From contig JAPLMA010000052.1 of NCBI GenBank assembly GCA_026387255.1, positions 1 to 13,056 on the forward strand: a DNA stretch of 13,056 nucleotides. Direction: 5' to 3'. The notes beneath the pieces were generated by a model that had not been told where the DNA came from, searched no databases, and saw only the letters and a program-made list of their open reading frames with translations. The stretch comes from Candidatus Omnitrophota bacterium. Its GTDB lineage: Bacteria > Omnitrophota > Gorgyraeia > Gygaellales > Profunditerraquicolaceae. Shown here piece by piece: positions 7,911 to 12,814 of this stretch; positions within the stretch are counted from its first letter, which is position 1, and every line of letters starts with the position of its first letter. A program made the translations under genes and the position numbers.

Positions 7911-8273
7911 TTACTCTACTAACTTAATAGATTGCGCTTTATGAGTACCCATTTTACTCGTTGTATACGCTACGGCAACCTTATTATCCTTCTTTATATC
8001 ACTTAGAGCAACCATCTTTGCATCTTTATCGGTAATTAGGGTACCGCTTTTTACTACAAAGCTCAATTTCTGTCCTTGATCAGCTACAACCACAATTTCT
8101 GATTTAACTCCCTGCGCAGTATCCCCGATTGTTACCGAATCAACCTTACCTGTAAAGGCTTGAGTTTCTACCGGTGTTTGGGCAATTTGACTAACCGGAA
8201 CCGGTACCTGTTGGGCATAACATAAAGAACTAACGCATAAAAAAACAAATAGTAAAAAGGTTAATTTTTTCAT
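7911..8273 (-). CDS. small exported beta-rich protein
   Basis: This 120-residue protein has a clear signal peptide (MKKLTFLLFVFLCVSSLCYA, cleavage before QQ). The mature part alternates short strands (FTGKVDSVTIG, KSEIVVVAD, KLSFVVKSGT, DNKVAVAYTT), ending in SIKLVE. The order resembles small OB/beta-barrel periplasmic proteins of the DUF5666-like kind, but I cannot confirm a family. It has the same architecture as its upstream neighbour (110 residues), including a (T)GK(V/I)xxV/I opening and an 'x-x-x-K/E-V-x-V' strand late in the sequence, and may be a distant paralogue. A GGAGGAATG ribosome site lies about 8 nt before the ATG at 8273. It starts 27 nt after the neighbour's stop, so the two are probably co-transcribed. 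Confidence 0.8.
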   Translation of the reverse strand: MKKLTFLLFVFLCVSSLCYAQQVPVPVSQIAQTPVETQAFTGKVDSVTIGDTAQGVKSEIVVVADQGQKLSFVVKSGTLITDKDAKMVALSDIKKDNKVAVAYTTSKMGTHKAQSIKLVE

Positions 8274-8300
8274 TGTTCATTCCTCCATTAATTAGTTATT

Positions 8301-8633
8301 CTATTTTTTAGTTGACGTAGTTTTTCTAACAATCTTTTTTAAGCTCACAGCAGTATTACTTCCTTCCTTAACTGAGACTTTTACCTCTTCATTCGCACTA
8401 AGAGAGGAGATAACCTTTGGATCTACGGTTATCGTTTTTTCTGTGCCTGCCTTACCTTCATTCACTACTATTGTGTTATTCGCCATATCAATAGCAGTAA
8501 TCTTGCCCGTAACAACTTCAGTTTTAACTTTAACTTTTTTTGCAACGGCTGCCTGCGCAGTCTGAGCAAAACTTAATCCAGCCATTCCACAGATTAGAAA
8601 TAAAACAAACAAAATAATATTTATTTTTTTCAT
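8301..8633 (-). CDS. small exported beta-rich protein, likely paralogue of its downstream neighbour
   Basis: This 110-residue protein has a signal peptide at 1-23 (MKKINIILFVLFLICGMAGLSFA) and an Ala-rich spacer. A compact beta domain follows with VVTGKITAIDMANNTIVVNEG, KTITVDPKVISSL and EEVKVSVKEG, ending in a basic tail (RKTTSTKK). The pattern, a strand, a short turn, then 'NNTIVV', is common in DUF5666-like and other single-barrel periplasmic proteins. An AAAGGA ribosome site lies about 8 nt upstream of the ATG. It ends in TAG, one of three genes here that use TAG as an ordinary stop. No function can be assigned. Confidence 0.8.
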   Translation of the reverse strand: MKKINIILFVLFLICGMAGLSFAQTAQAAVAKKVKVKTEVVTGKITAIDMANNTIVVNEGKAGTEKTITVDPKVISSLSANEEVKVSVKEGSNTAVSLKKIVRKTTSTKK

Positions 8634-8682
8634 GCTTAGTATCCTTTCCTAATAATACTTTCTGAGTAATACTTGTTTAGAT

Positions 8683-8967
8683 TCAGACTGTTACGAAAAT
8701 TACAGAATCAATTGGAGGGGATTTTTCATGCCTTGCCAAATACGCTATAACTGACTGTGAAGAAAACAGAATAATTCCATACTCATATAAAATCCCAAAA
8801 CACACCAAAATGCTGATAAAAAATTCTGCATAAAGCGGCAAATAATTTGTATTGCATAAAATATCAAAAATAAAGTCATCATCTTCATAAACAGCTTTAC
8901 AAAAAAGAATAATAGAAATTACTATTATGCAAATTAAAATAATACATATAAAATTATATTTTTTCAT
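8683..8967 (-). CDS. small two-helix membrane protein, unknown function
   Basis: The 94-residue frame contains two hydrophobic segments, about 6-25 (FICIILICIIVISIILFC) and about 46-68 (LYAEFFISILVCFGILYEYGIILF), separated by an acidic loop (VYEDDDFIFDIL). The order and lengths fit a small inner-membrane protein. A consensus-like promoter stands about 100 nt upstream (9077-9105), which supports a real transcript. There is no obvious Shine-Dalgarno before the ATG at 8967, and I know no homologous family, so translation is less certain than for its neighbours. The base composition is more AT-rich than the bat operon. Confidence 0.55.
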   Translation of the reverse strand: MKKYNFICIILICIIVISIILFCKAVYEDDDFIFDILCNTNYLPLYAEFFISILVCFGILYEYGIILFSSQSVIAYLARHEKSPPIDSVIFVTV

Positions 8968-9076
8968 ATTAGAAGCACGTTCATTAAGTTATTTTTTGCC
9001 TACAATCACAACTTCTAAAAATAGAACTCCCTCCCGCAGCAGCCAAGAAGAAGCCTTCCGCTATATACAAGTCCGT

Positions 9077-9105
9077 ATTATAAGACTGATTATAACAATT
9101 ATCAA
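9077..9105 (-). promoter_or_regulatory. sigma70-type promoter upstream of the two-helix membrane protein
   Basis: The minus strand reads TTGATA (9100-9105), a 17-nt spacer, then TATAAT (9077-9082), close to the ideal bacterial promoter. The predicted start is near 9070, leaving a leader of about 100 nt before the ATG at 8967. Within that leader there is only a weak, imperfect AGTTCTA/TAGAAGT hairpin and no convincing open frame. The 286-nt gap 8968-9253 holds this promoter and the outer copy of the duplicated segment (9224-9270); nothing else was recognised in it. Confidence 0.7.
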
Positions 9106-9240
9106 GAAAATTCGGCGTTCTAGAGAGGCAATTTCTTGGTGTAATTTATTTGTCAGTAATTTTTAGTTAGAAAGAATGCGTAAATCTATCTGCCTTAATT
9201 ATGTTTGGCGGCAATGCCCCCTGGCTACCGAATACTATAA

Positions 9241-9349
9241 ACCGCTAACAGAATTATATGCAACTACCTGGGCGGGAGAAAAATGGAGAAGCAAAGTCTC
9301 TGTTCGAGTAATTCCATAACCCGGTAACAGAACTATACTCAAGCACCTG
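9241..9349 (-). repeat. diverged tandem duplication, 79-nt period
   Basis: The 30-nt segments 9241-9270 and 9320-9349 share about 23 of 30 bases, and similarity continues for another 20 or so bases on the high-coordinate side (GGAGAAgCAAA against GGAGAAaCAAA). The offset of 79 nt is not a multiple of three. On the minus strand the inner copy encodes QVLEYSSVTGLWNYS in the small exported gene. The outer copy, in another frame, encodes the related QVVAYNSVSGL, then TAG, then YS. It looks like an old duplication now decaying beyond the gene end. Confidence 0.65.
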
Positions 9350-9487
9350 CTGGGAAAAGACCGGAGAAACAAAAAACAAAAATAAAAAAGTAAAACTAAC
9401 CGCTAAAATAACTTTATTCCAAAAGCAAAAAAAACAACCCTTAGCTTTCAAAGAGTTGTTTATAAATTTTAACTTATCTTTCACCAA
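9254..9487 (-). CDS. short exported peptide with SVTGLW motif
   Basis: This is a short gene (76-77 residues). A basic N-terminus, then a long hydrophobic segment at about 25-43, ends in V-F-S-Q-Q, an acceptable signal-peptidase site. The predicted mature part is only about 32 residues (QVLEYSSVTGLWNYSNRDFAS...). The start is GTG at 9484 or TTG at 9487, both served by AAGGGGTGG at 6 to 9 nt. A promoter (9518-9545) places the transcript start just before a small hairpin holding that ribosome site. The 3' end runs into the second, frame-shifted copy of a 79-nt duplication, so the original gene may have been longer. I recognise no family. Confidence 0.5.
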   Translation of the reverse strand: MVKDKLKFINNSLKAKGCFFCFWNKVILAVSFTFLFLFFVSPVFSQQVLEYSSVTGLWNYSNRDFASPFFSRPGSCI

Positions 9488-9495
9488 AATCCACC
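9482..9495 (-). repeat. G/T-rich leader element, copy 3 (diverged)
   Basis: Read on the minus strand this is GGTGGATTTTGGTG. It matches the two longer copies at 10747-10763 and 11786-11802 except for one base and a one-base shorter T-run. It overlaps the start codons of the short exported peptide gene, whereas the other copies lie 22 and 31 nt before their genes. Confidence 0.5.
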
Positions 9496-9506
9496 CCTTC
9501 TGGTGG
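9491..9506 (-). promoter_or_regulatory. hairpin with the ribosome site in its loop
   Basis: On the minus strand CCACC (9502-9506) pairs with GGTGG (9491-9495) around the 6-nt loop AGAAGG, which is part of the ribosome site AGAAGGGGTGG. The hairpin occupies most of the predicted 25-nt leader of the short exported peptide gene. Such a structure could tune initiation, but the stem is only 5 bp. Confidence 0.4.
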
Positions 9507-9517
9507 CTGGTAAATTA

Positions 9518-9545
9518 ATCATAACACTAAAACAAAAAAAAGCAA
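9518..9545 (-). promoter_or_regulatory. probable sigma70 promoter of the short exported peptide gene
   Basis: The minus strand has TTGCTT (9540-9545), a 16-nt T-rich spacer and TATGAT (9518-9523), with the predicted start near 9511. The alternative -35 TTGTTG (9543-9548) has a 19-nt spacer. The rest of the 245-nt gap 9488-9732 holds a 12-bp palindrome at 9656-9667 and no gene that I can support. Confidence 0.5.
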
Positions 9546-9732
9546 CAAAAATCTCACCGAAATTCATTTTTCCGGATCAATTTGCATTTTAATCTTCTTA
9601 AATACCCCTCATATTAAGGTTTGTTACGGAATGTTTCTCTATTGGATAGGCACATTTTGCGCGCAAAGGATTACTACGAAAACTGCTTCTACGCTTCAAA
9701 ACAAATAATAAATATACGATAAAAAAATAGCT

Positions 9733-10248
9733 CTACCAATAAAGTCTTTTAAATCTCTCTGAATATCGTTTTATCCATTTGCGAGATGCCTCGTCAAGAG
9801 AAACCTCTTTACCCAATTGCAAACTAAGCAAATCCCTATATTCTGAAATAAGATAAATTTGCTCAATCATTTTTGCCTTAAAAGCTTCATGAAGTCTAAA
9901 AAAACTTACTGCTATATCGTAAAGTTTTGTATCTGGGTTATTAACGCAACGAATAACTTTTGCTTTAATATTAAACATCTTATCCTCAAAAGGCATTTTT
10001 ATTGCAATCATAGAATTAGGTTCAACGGAATGTTTTGCCGGAAACAACAAACCCCCCATGCTCACATCACTTGTTTCAGACTGTATATCTTCCCGGCTAT
10101 TATCTAATCCCGGCTTAATAACCCTGTAAGTAAGAGGCAGGGCCAATGGATGCCGGATGAAATGACGGCGTTCTATGTTTTGTAAACGATTAGAATCTTT
10201 TGCGCCGCACATCTGGTTATCCTCGTCTTTTCGTTTTTCTTTTTTCAT
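9733..10248 (-). CDS. PilZ-domain protein with C-terminal helical extension
   Basis: This 171-residue soluble protein carries the PilZ c-di-GMP signature: R28-x-x-x-R32 in ERRHFIRHP and D61-x-S63-x-x-G66 in SDVSMGG, about 30 residues apart as expected. Strands of the PilZ barrel follow (IAIKMPF, FNIKAKVIRCV, YDIAVSFFRL). Residues about 120-171 form a helical extension ending in EASRKWIKRYSERFKRLYW, whose spaced aromatic/basic residues look like a conserved motif rather than a random tail. It probably senses c-di-GMP in the cytoplasm and contacts an unknown partner through this extension. Two starts are possible: ATG at 10248 (poor ribosome site) or Met-13 at 10212, preceded by GAGGA at 7-8 nt, which leaves PilZ intact. 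It ends with TAG. Confidence 0.88.
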   Translation of the reverse strand: MKKEKRKDEDNQMCGAKDSNRLQNIERRHFIRHPLALPLTYRVIKPGLDNSREDIQSETSDVSMGGLLFPAKHSVEPNSMIAIKMPFEDKMFNIKAKVIRCVNNPDTKLYDIAVSFFRLHEAFKAKMIEQIYLISEYRDLLSLQLGKEVSLDEASRKWIKRYSERFKRLYW

Positions 10249-10295
10249 TTTTTCTTTATGGTTTAACTGCGTTGATATTTTCGCTATGGAGATGC

Positions 10296-10724
10296 TTATT
10301 GATGATCCGCTATTTTAATCTGACGAGATAAAACATCTCGCTCAATCTTTCTATACTCTTCAATTTCGCAGTGAAGTTGTTTACAAATAATTCTTTCTGT
10401 TTCTGTTTTTGTTTCAGCATTCTTAATAAGCTCTTCTTGTAATCTTATGCGTTCAGAAGTTTCATTCTTTAACTCTCGCCATCTACGCCAGGAGAAAATA
10501 GCAAAACCGATACTTAAGGTCAAAAGGCCTGTGATAATTTCATCTATCCAAGTTATCGCTTTGGGGTGTTTCTGAAATAATCCCACAAGGAATATAAATA
10601 CATTAAAGAAATACGAAATAATAAATACAACAATGACAATGAAAACTAATATGACTAAATCTTTAAAAGCGCTTGTAAATCTTACTTTCGTGTTGTTCTT
10701 TTTAGCTTCCTGATTATTATTCAT
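10296..10724 (-). CDS. two-helix membrane protein with cytoplasmic coiled coil
   Basis: This 142-residue protein has two hydrophobic segments, at about 22-49 and 61-79, then F-S-W-R-R-W-R-E-L and a charged helical stretch (about 82-135) rich in Glu, Lys, Arg and Leu that should form a coiled coil. The transition from a helix ending in 'R(R)W(R)EL' into a coiled coil with ERxRLQEEL is typical of the membrane end of sensor kinases and diguanylate cyclases, where it leads into a kinase or GGDEF domain. Here the chain simply stops, so it may be a truncated sensor or a stand-alone adaptor. It lies 47 nt upstream of the PilZ gene and may share its transcript, which would suit a c-di-GMP context. 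That link is inference only. Confidence 0.7.
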   Translation of the reverse strand: MNNNQEAKKNNTKVRFTSAFKDLVILVFIVIVVFIISYFFNVFIFLVGLFQKHPKAITWIDEIITGLLTLSIGFAIFSWRRWRELKNETSERIRLQEELIKNAETKTETERIICKQLHCEIEEYRKIERDVLSRQIKIADHQ

Positions 10725-10746
10725 TTTTTCTAATTACCTCATATTT

Positions 10747-10763
10747 CACCACCAAAAATCACC
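10747..10763 (-). repeat. G/T-rich leader element, copy 2
   Basis: Read on the minus strand: GGTGATTTTTGGTGGTG. It is identical to copy 1 (11786-11802) at 16 of 17 positions and ends 22 nt before the ATG at 10724. The function is unknown; see the finding on these elements. Confidence 0.6.
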
Positions 10764-10797
10764 TGGACTACTCCTTTGCTTTGGGAAAAGTATACTT

Positions 10798-11754
10798 CTA
10801 TTTTAATTCAAAGCTAGTTATAACCTTTTCAAAAATGGAAGAATTAGTTTCAAAATCTTTAGAAAAACTAATACATGAAATTACATAAAGAATCCTATTT
10901 TTTAATAAAAAATAGTCTATTGTTTTAAACCCTTGCGTGTCAACTATCGACTTTATCCATTTTGTACCATTTGAATTAATCTCTACGGGCTCTTTTATTA
11001 TTTGCAAATCAGGAAAAGCATTCGCCTTAAGTAAGCGATATCTCTCATGAATATGGCCTAAAACAGTTTCATTATTGGCGAGCTCATCTAAGTAAATACC
11101 AATGGCAGAATAATCTTTATTAGCCAGTCTCAAACTCGTTTCTTCAATTGGATATTTATAAAAATACACTAGCTGATTACTTTCCCATTTTCGCGTTTCC
11201 TCATAGTAACCATCTGGCGTAACCATAACCCAATCTTTTGGCCCCTGGAAAAAAATTCCATATTTTTCATTAACATAGGTATTGGTTAGAATATTTGCGA
11301 CTGTTGTCTCAATACAGTCTATATTATCTATAGATATGCCGGCGTCTACTCCCGGTGACATTTCAAGATAAATATTATCCTTAACCCGTCTTACAATTTT
11401 AGCCTCCTCCTCTTTACCTGACTTAAAATGTATTATAGAATTATTATTTTTATCTTTAAGATAACCATTGCCCTCCATGGTTATCATTTTAAATTCTGTA
11501 TACGGAACAGCTGGAACCGAGATATTTTCTTGCTTATTGTCTAAAATAACTTTTTCTCCGTCAATGCTTTCTATATCTTCTAGATAATAAGTTAAAGGCA
11601 TACCCTGAAAATCTATTTTTATATACTCATCTGTCTTTTTAATTAATTTCCCTTCAACTGTTCTTCCTGATTTAAGAAGAATGGTTTCGGCAAAAGAAGA
11701 GCCTGAAAAACATATGTATATTATTAATACTAAAATGATTGACCTTTTATTCAC
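10798..11754 (-). CDS. exported protein: two similar beta domains plus PsbP-like domain
   Basis: This 318-residue protein starts at a GTG (11754) with AGGAAG upstream. A signal peptide spans 1-22 (cleavage FA/ET). Residues 24-66 (TILLKSGRTVEGKLIKKTDEYIKIDFQG ... LEDIESID) form a short SH3-like strand pattern. A related pattern recurs at about 107-149 (IIHFKSGKEEEAKIVRRVKDNIYLEMSPG ... IDNIDCIE), so the N-terminal half looks internally duplicated. From about 160 on, the YGIFFQGPKDWVM ... ITSFELK layout resembles PsbP-like domains found in many exported bacterial proteins: 'Y-G-I/F-x-F-x-x-P-x-x-W' at the start and 'F-E-x-V-I-x-S-F' at the end. The role is unknown; an envelope protein is the safe statement. 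It ends with TAG and has a G/T-rich element 31 nt before its start. Confidence 0.8.
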   Translation of the reverse strand: MNKRSIILVLIIYICFSGSSFAETILLKSGRTVEGKLIKKTDEYIKIDFQGMPLTYYLEDIESIDGEKVILDNKQENISVPAVPYTEFKMITMEGNGYLKDKNNNSIIHFKSGKEEEAKIVRRVKDNIYLEMSPGVDAGISIDNIDCIETTVANILTNTYVNEKYGIFFQGPKDWVMVTPDGYYEETRKWESNQLVYFYKYPIEETSLRLANKDYSAIGIYLDELANNETVLGHIHERYRLLKANAFPDLQIIKEPVEINSNGTKWIKSIVDTQGFKTIDYFLLKNRILYVISCISFSKDFETNSSIFEKVITSFELK

Positions 11755-11785
11755 AATCTTTCTTCCTACTTTCTTACCACTTTTG

Positions 11786-11802
11786 CACCACCAAAAACCA
11801 CC
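11786..11802 (-). repeat. G/T-rich leader element, copy 1
   Basis: Read on the minus strand: GGTGGTTTTTGGTGGTG. It ends 31 nt before the GTG start at 11754. The repeated GGTGG blocks separated by a T-run are shared with copies at 10747-10763 and, in shorter form, 9482-9495. The 141-nt gap between this gene and the tRNA holds nothing else that I recognise. Confidence 0.6.
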
Positions 11803-11895
11803 TTTTCTCTTTTTCTTCCCTCGTGATACCTTAATTTAACTTGAGTAATATTGAATGAAGACTAAGCTGAGAGTAGAAATTGAGCATAAAATCAA

Positions 11896-11978
11896 CGGAG
11901 AGGCAGGGATTCGAACCCTGGAACCTTGCGGTTACGTGTTTTCCAAACACGCGCGCTCGACCACTACGCGACCCCTCC
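11896..11978 (-). tRNA. tRNA-Ser (anticodon GGA)
   Basis: The minus strand folds into a complete type II tRNA. The acceptor GGAGGGG pairs with CCTCTCC (one G-U), with discriminator G. The D arm is GCG...CGC. The anticodon stem CGTGT/ACACG has a TTGGAAA loop giving anticodon GGA (decodes UCC/UCU). A long variable arm AACC-GCAA-GGTT is followed by the T arm CAGGG-TTCGAAT-CCCTG. The long variable arm and G73 are serine features. The CCA end is not encoded (TTGAT follows). No U-rich hairpin terminator follows directly. Possible mobile-element debris lies upstream of its 5' end. Confidence 0.97.
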
Positions 11979-12374
11979 AAAAATTTACGCAATAAATTTT
12001 TAGATCCCAAACCCCACTTTTCAGGGTAAGAGATCTTTATCTATACCAATCAACTTTAACTTCTTTTTCCTGCTAAGCTTCCTAATTTCTGACTCTCTAC
12101 TTCTAGCAAAGTGATAATCTAAACATTCTTCCTGATACATTAATTTCAACGGCTTACGGCACCTTGTGTATCTGCATTTATTAGTAGCGCTATGTTCCTT
12201 AAAACGCTTTAAAACATCCAATGCTATACCTACATATAAGGTTTTATCCTGGCACTCTAAAATATATACAAACCAAGGAATATTATATATATTTTTTCTC
12301 AAATTAACTCTGGTCCTCGCCCTCGCTGCTCTCGGGCATAAATTTTCTTGATATTAAATTTAGAAAAATTTACG
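11979..12374. repeat. 11-bp direct repeat flanking the GIY-YIG gene
   Basis: AAAAATTTACG occurs at 11979-11989, touching the 5' end of the tRNA-Ser gene, and again at 12364-12374, just beyond the GIY-YIG gene. The enclosed segment is therefore about the size of one gene plus its leader. This arrangement is what a target-site duplication or recombination scar would leave. The sequence is AT-rich and short, so chance cannot be excluded. Confidence 0.35.
12021..12302 (-). CDS. GIY-YIG endonuclease-fold protein (UPF0213-like)
   Basis: This 93-residue single-domain GIY-YIG protein has the VYI ... YVG strand pair (residues 12-14 and 23-25), the catalytic Arg in DVLKRFKEH (R33), the YTRCRKP segment, and the Glu of ARSRESEIRKL (E70). 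The basic tail KKLKLI is typical, and the length is normal for the UPF0213 group, whose cellular role is poorly known; some members are repair-like or stray mobile-element nucleases. The start is TTG at 12302, because no ATG exists in a suitable place; GAGGA lies about 13 nt upstream, a long spacing. A GC-rich GAG-repeat leader (12304-12343) precedes it. It sits next to a tRNA gene between short direct repeats, a place where solitary GIY-YIG genes are often found. Confidence 0.88.
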   Translation of the reverse strand: MRKNIYNIPWFVYILECQDKTLYVGIALDVLKRFKEHSATNKCRYTRCRKPLKLMYQEECLDYHFARSRESEIRKLSRKKKLKLIGIDKDLLP

Positions 12375-12381
12375 GACCCGA

Positions 12382-12597
12382 ATGCAACCAATTCGAACCG
12401 CGTCCGAAATAACCGCCAATATTATAATCCAACCCTTACAGCGAACCCCATTATATCAAAAATTAGCCAAAAAGATAACAGAATTACGTTTACTGGGCAT
12501 GCCTTGTAAAAACATAGCCAAGAGCTTAAACGTTTCTAAAAAGACAGTTATCAGGGCCTGTAAGTTTAATAAAACTACTCAAGGAGGTGAAAAATGA
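12382..12597 (+). CDS. small helix-turn-helix DNA-binding protein
   Basis: This 71-residue basic protein has its helix-turn-helix at about 34-60: ELRLLGMPCKNIAKSLNVSKKTVIRACKF, the I-A-K-x-L-N-V-S-x-x-T-V-x-R pattern of resolvase/Hin-type and sigma-like HTH motifs. The preceding RTPLYQKLAKKI resembles, as I recall, the tail of large serine recombinases, so the gene may be a detached recombinase end or a small regulator of a mobile element. There is no ribosome site before the ATG at 12382, and the frame is open only back to a TAG at 12361, so the start is uncertain. Its TGA overlaps the next ATG (ATGA), so the two are a coupled pair. It is the first plus-strand gene in the window. Confidence 0.75.
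   Translation: MQPIRTASEITANIIIQPLQRTPLYQKLAKKITELRLLGMPCKNIAKSLNVSKKTVIRACKFNKTTQGGEK
12581..12590 (+). promoter_or_regulatory. full-length Shine-Dalgarno site
   Basis: AAGGAGGTGA is an extended match to the usual 16S rRNA 3' end. It is placed 3 nt before the ATG at 12594 when counted from its last base (about 7 nt from the GGAGG core) and lies inside the end of the HTH gene. It suggests strong translation of the downstream 65-residue protein. Confidence 0.85.
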
Positions 12598-12791
12598 GCT
12601 GGCCATTTAGTACTCACAACATCATATATCCTAAAGAAAGAATCTGGGCACCGGTTAGGATTATCCACGAAACTGATAAGGCAATTCTGGTAGATAACGG
12701 CAGGAAAACCTGGATTCCCAAGTCGCAGATTTACGGGATAAGATTAAAAAATAATGCCTTTGAGATCTATGTTAAGGAGAGTAGCGCATGA
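12594..12791 (+). CDS. 65-residue beta-rich protein with WIPKSQI motif
   Basis: This small soluble protein has alternating strands: ERIWAPVRIIHET, KAILVDNGRKTWIPKSQI (motif at 40-46), YGIRLKNNAFEIYV. The 'A-I-L-V-D ... W-I-P-K-S-Q-I' layout recurs, as I recall, in small uncharacterised proteins of phages and mobile elements and is probably a tiny beta barrel, but no activity is established. It has a near-perfect ribosome site and overlaps the HTH gene by four bases. Its own TGA overlaps a further ATG (ATGA at 12788), as if a third gene once followed. Expression as part of the HTH cassette is likely. Confidence 0.75.
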   Translation: MSWPFSTHNIIYPKERIWAPVRIIHETDKAILVDNGRKTWIPKSQIYGIRLKNNAFEIYVKESSA

Positions 12792-12814
12792 TAACCATAA
12801 CTTTATATTTTTAA
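12788..12814 (+). pseudogene. eight-codon remnant start after the WIPKSQI gene
   Basis: The ATG at 12788 overlaps the upstream TGA exactly as at the first junction of this cassette, and GGAG stands 9 nt before it (12776-12779). The frame reads MITITLYF and stops at the TAA 12812-12814, which coincides with the end of the convergent minus-strand gene. I read this as the leftover start of a third gene lost by deletion or cut at a junction near 12800. Chance is possible with so short a frame. Confidence 0.35.

Noticed and set aside
8927..9166. Plus-strand frame of 79 codons
   Set aside because: It overlaps the promoter and start of the minus-strand membrane gene, has no ribosome site, and its composition is not protein-like.
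9656..9667. 12-bp palindrome TTTGCGCGCAAA as an operator
   Set aside because: It lies 65 nt beyond the end of the PilZ gene and over 100 nt from any promoter seen; a single short palindrome is weak evidence.
10788..10797. AAGTATACTT palindrome at the end of the PsbP-like gene
   Set aside because: A 10-bp AT-rich palindrome without a U-tract or nearby promoter is expected by chance.
12391..12399. ATTCGAACC matching the T-arm region of tRNA-Ser as an attachment-site copy
   Set aside because: Only 9 bases match, the flanks differ, and it lies inside the HTH coding frame; a real attachment repeat is usually longer and reaches the tRNA 3' end.
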